From NCBI GenBank assembly GCA_016125005.1, contig WGMQ01000048.1:1-49531 (forward strand): a stretch of 49,531 bases of DNA, in the 5' to 3' direction. The translations under genes and the position numbers were made by a program. Shown here one piece after another: positions 47,788 to 49,531 of the stretch. This DNA comes from a bacterium. Lineage in GTDB: Bacteria > Sumerlaeota > Sumerlaeia > SLMS01. The first letter of the stretch is position 1. Each line of letters starts with the position of its first letter. Below the pieces are notes generated by a model. The model was not told the DNA's origin. It ran no database searches and worked only from the letters and a program-made list of their open reading frames with translations.

Positions 47788-48894
47788 TCACTTCTCGGTG
47801 GCGGGGATCAACAGGTCCAGCGGGAGGACGTACTCGGTGCGACCACCCGAGAAGGGGAGAACGGCCGTCTGGGTGCTTCCCGGGCGGCGGACCAGCAGGT
47901 GCGTGTCGCCATCCTTCGGGATCGGGGACAGGTTGAAACACCCGAGCGCGTCGGACCGCGTGGAAAGGCGCACGCTGCCGTTGAGGGAAATCTCCGCGCC
48001 GGCCAACGGCTCTCCCGCGAATGTCACGATGCCCGACGCGGTTGATTCGAAGGGAAGCAGGCTGATGGGCTTGAGGGCTTCGCCCGGCCCCTTGCCCGGT
48101 TGCGGGCCGCGGAAGATGGCGCTGCGGCCGGTATTTCCCTCCGCGTCCGGTGCGACCTCGATACGATAGAGTCGTCCCGGCTCCAGATCGCCAAAGCCCA
48201 CGACACCCTGACGGTTGCTGTTCCGGTTCCTGATGAGCACCATTTCCGAGGTGCCTTCCTTGATGGTGAAAAGCAGCGCGCGGCGGAAGGACACGGGGCG
48301 CCCCTGGGCGTCTATGAGCGTTGTATAGACGAGGGACTGTGGGGCGGTCTGCTTAACGGAAAGCGTCGGGGTGCTCTCCTTCTCGAAGGTGGCAACCTGC
48401 TCCTTGCGGCTCCCCTCGAGGAAGGCGGTCAGGTGGGCTGTTGTGACCTTCTCGGGCGCGGGGTTCAGCGGGCCACCCGCAGCCCTGTCGGCGGCAGCGA
48501 TCTCCGGCAACGCCCGCAGGTAGTCCTCCAGTTCCGATTTCGGCAGTCGCGCCGGATCAGCGGGATAGAGGCGGAAGATGTAGGTCCACGTCGTCTTGTT
48601 GATGTTCAGGCGGCGGGTCGGAGGGAGTGCCTTCCATGCCGTATCCGCCAGGACCACCGAGGCAACCTGCCAGTCCGTTGATTCGGGAACGGTGAAGTTC
48701 ACGTGGCCGCTCTTTCCCGTCTTCATCTCGCCCAGGATCTTCTCGCCCTGAATCAGGTGAAACGGGACGTCGGACAGAATCTGGCCGGAGAGGGTCTGGG
48801 CGTTCACCCGCACGAAGAGGGGATCGTCGGGCTCGCGTGCGGTTACGACACTCGCCAGAAGTGAAAAGAAGAACAGCAAAGCCAGTGCGCGCAT
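47788..48894 (-). CDS. Secreted protein with carboxypeptidase-regulatory/Ig-like domains
   Basis: A 368-residue protein with a signal peptide (MRALALLFFFSLLASVVTA). Two beta-sandwich-like units: near the N-terminus VRVNAQTLSGQILSDVPFHLIQGEKILGEMKTGKSGHVNFTVPE, and near the C-terminus SGIVTFAGEPLAGAEISLNGSVRLSTRSDALGCFNLSPIPKDG, the carboxypeptidase-regulatory-like pattern. The middle (YLRALPEIAAADRAAGG) is helical. A structural or ligand-binding envelope role is inferred. Convergent with tgt, stops 6 bp apart. Confidence 0.82.
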   Translation of the reverse strand: MRALALLFFFSLLASVVTAREPDDPLFVRVNAQTLSGQILSDVPFHLIQGEKILGEMKTGKSGHVNFTVPESTDWQVASVVLADTAWKALPPTRRLNINKTTWTYIFRLYPADPARLPKSELEDYLRALPEIAAADRAAGGPLNPAPEKVTTAHLTAFLEGSRKEQVATFEKESTPTLSVKQTAPQSLVYTTLIDAQGRPVSFRRALLFTIKEGTSEMVLIRNRNSNRQGVVGFGDLEPGRLYRIEVAPDAEGNTGRSAIFRGPQPGKGPGEALKPISLLPFESTASGIVTFAGEPLAGAEISLNGSVRLSTRSDALGCFNLSPIPKDGDTHLLVRRPGSTQTAVLPFSGGRTEYVLPLDLLIPATEK

Positions 48895-49182
48895 ACTCCC
48901 GCCTCCAATGCGGTCAGAGAGTCGGCCCGGGCCGACCCGCCAAAAGGCTTCGGCAAGTCCCCAAGGACCGCAAAGGGAAGTTGCGGGAAGCGATTCAGGG
49001 ACCAGATCGATTTAGAGAATCGTTCGTAGGGGGAGGTTCCTCGAGTGATGGCGAGAAGGGCCAAACGTTGCCCTACCGAGCGTTGGGCCTGTGGGCGCAG
49101 AGAACACTGACACCGTCGCGGGAAACCGGGCTCCCGGTGGGATCCGAGCATGGGAACGACCCGCTCGGGGATTACATGGAGG
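48895..49182. other. Intergenic stretch without a recognised feature
   Basis: About 290 bp between the start of the secreted-protein gene and the end of the Rpn-type gene. No frame with a good start signal, no tRNA-like structure and no clear terminator are visible. The promoter of the secreted-protein gene should lie here. Confidence 0.5.
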
Positions 49183-49531
49183 CTACCGCAGCGCGGCAAC
49201 CACTTCATCCATTGTTTTTGCCGAGGCGGTAAGTGCGAGCAGGTCCTCCAACCGATCAAGGGAATCGATCTTCTCCAGCGCTCCGGCAATCTGGCGATCA
49301 TCGCCGAAGCGAATCCGCGCCAGACGGCAGACGCTGCGGCGCAGGCCCGCGCAGAGGCCGCGCTCCATACCGCGCTCCATGCCTTCCTCGATGCCCTGCT
49401 GGATTCCTTTTTCCAGCCCTTCCTGGATCAGTTCTTCCGCTAGGCTCATGGTCTTCTCCTTCAACTCTCCCGGCTTGTTTTCCAGGAACGTCTTGAGTTC
49501 CCTGCCCAACACGCCGCCGTCCAGCGCGAAC
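49183..49531 (-). CDS. Rpn-type nuclease / PD-(D/E)XK transposase family protein, C-terminal part
   Basis: The frame is open to the window edge, so only about 115 C-terminal residues are seen; a GTG at 49512 is in frame, but the family is longer. The helical repeat EELIQEGLEKGIQQGIEEGMERGMERGL and the tail RLARIRFGDDRQIAGALEKIDSLDRLEDLLALTASAKTMDEVVAAL match the C-terminus of Rpn-family recombination-promoting nucleases/putative transposases (DUF4351-like). The catalytic domain is outside the window. Confidence 0.78.
   Translation of the reverse strand, partial: FALDGGVLGRELKTFLENKPGELKEKTMSLAEELIQEGLEKGIQQGIEEGMERGMERGLCAGLRRSVCRLARIRFGDDRQIAGALEKIDSLDRLEDLLALTASAKTMDEVVAALR

Noticed and set aside
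1..49531. CRISPR arrays and tRNA genes
   Set aside because: No regularly spaced repeats of 23-40 bp and no cloverleaf-like sequence were seen on either strand.

Overview
The window is a GC-rich bacterial chromosome segment carrying a complete Mu-like (DDE-transposase) prophage. The host is probably a little-studied environmental Gram-negative: it has Sec signal peptides, lipoproteins, a DWG-type Ser/Thr kinase, a lamin-tail-domain secreted protein, and dispersed 'CTCCGTGTCTCCGTGGTGA' and 'CGCGGGCGTCTCGCCCGCG' repeats of the kind seen in PVC-group and candidate-phylum genomes. I cannot fix the phylum from sequence alone.

Host DNA lies at 1-2586 and 42976-49531. A secreted GH18/lamin-tail-domain gene is cut at 2586 and resumes in frame at 42976. 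The prophage is 2587-42975 (40,389 bp). It starts TGTA, ends TACA, has 26-bp imperfect inverted ends and is flanked by a 5-bp CTGGT duplication, as expected for Mu-type transposition. Right of it lie a lipoprotein, a Ser/Thr kinase, a response regulator/anti-sigma-type ATPase, tgt, a secreted Ig-like protein and an Rpn-type nuclease tail.

The phage has an unusual layout. A central switch (20737-20872) holds three copies of an operator TATCGC-N4-GCGATA between two divergent HTH regulators. The leftward operon (20736 down to 2684) carries small early genes, then MuA transposase, MuB ATPase and Gam. It continues without an obvious break into baseplate genes (gp44-, gp45-, PAAR, gp46-, gp47- and gp48-like), tail fibre genes and a DNA methyltransferase. 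The rightward arm (20873 to 42721) carries an accessory block, then tape measure, MuF head protein with a JAB-type C-terminus, scaffold, major capsid, terminase, portal, gpW-like joiner, RdgC-like protein, lysis-type membrane proteins, small terminase, tail completion proteins, sheath, tube and tail chaperone with a -1 frameshift. Relative to Mu the tail module is split and the transposition genes lie in the middle.

The most striking observation is three 52-nt type II hammerhead ribozymes, all on the leftward strand in three intergenic spaces (18184-18235, 16981-17032, 3492-3543). Core nucleotides are intact and the stems show compensatory changes. Other notable items are an Acb2/Tad1-hairpin (anti-CBASS-like) fusion protein, a MuF-JAB polymorphic-toxin candidate with a possible immunity gene, a 17-bp motif repeated five times 63-70 bp upstream of rightward start codons (candidate late promoter), a well-coded gene nested inside the transposase, a retropepsin pair carried as cargo, and a T_TTT_TTG frameshift site.
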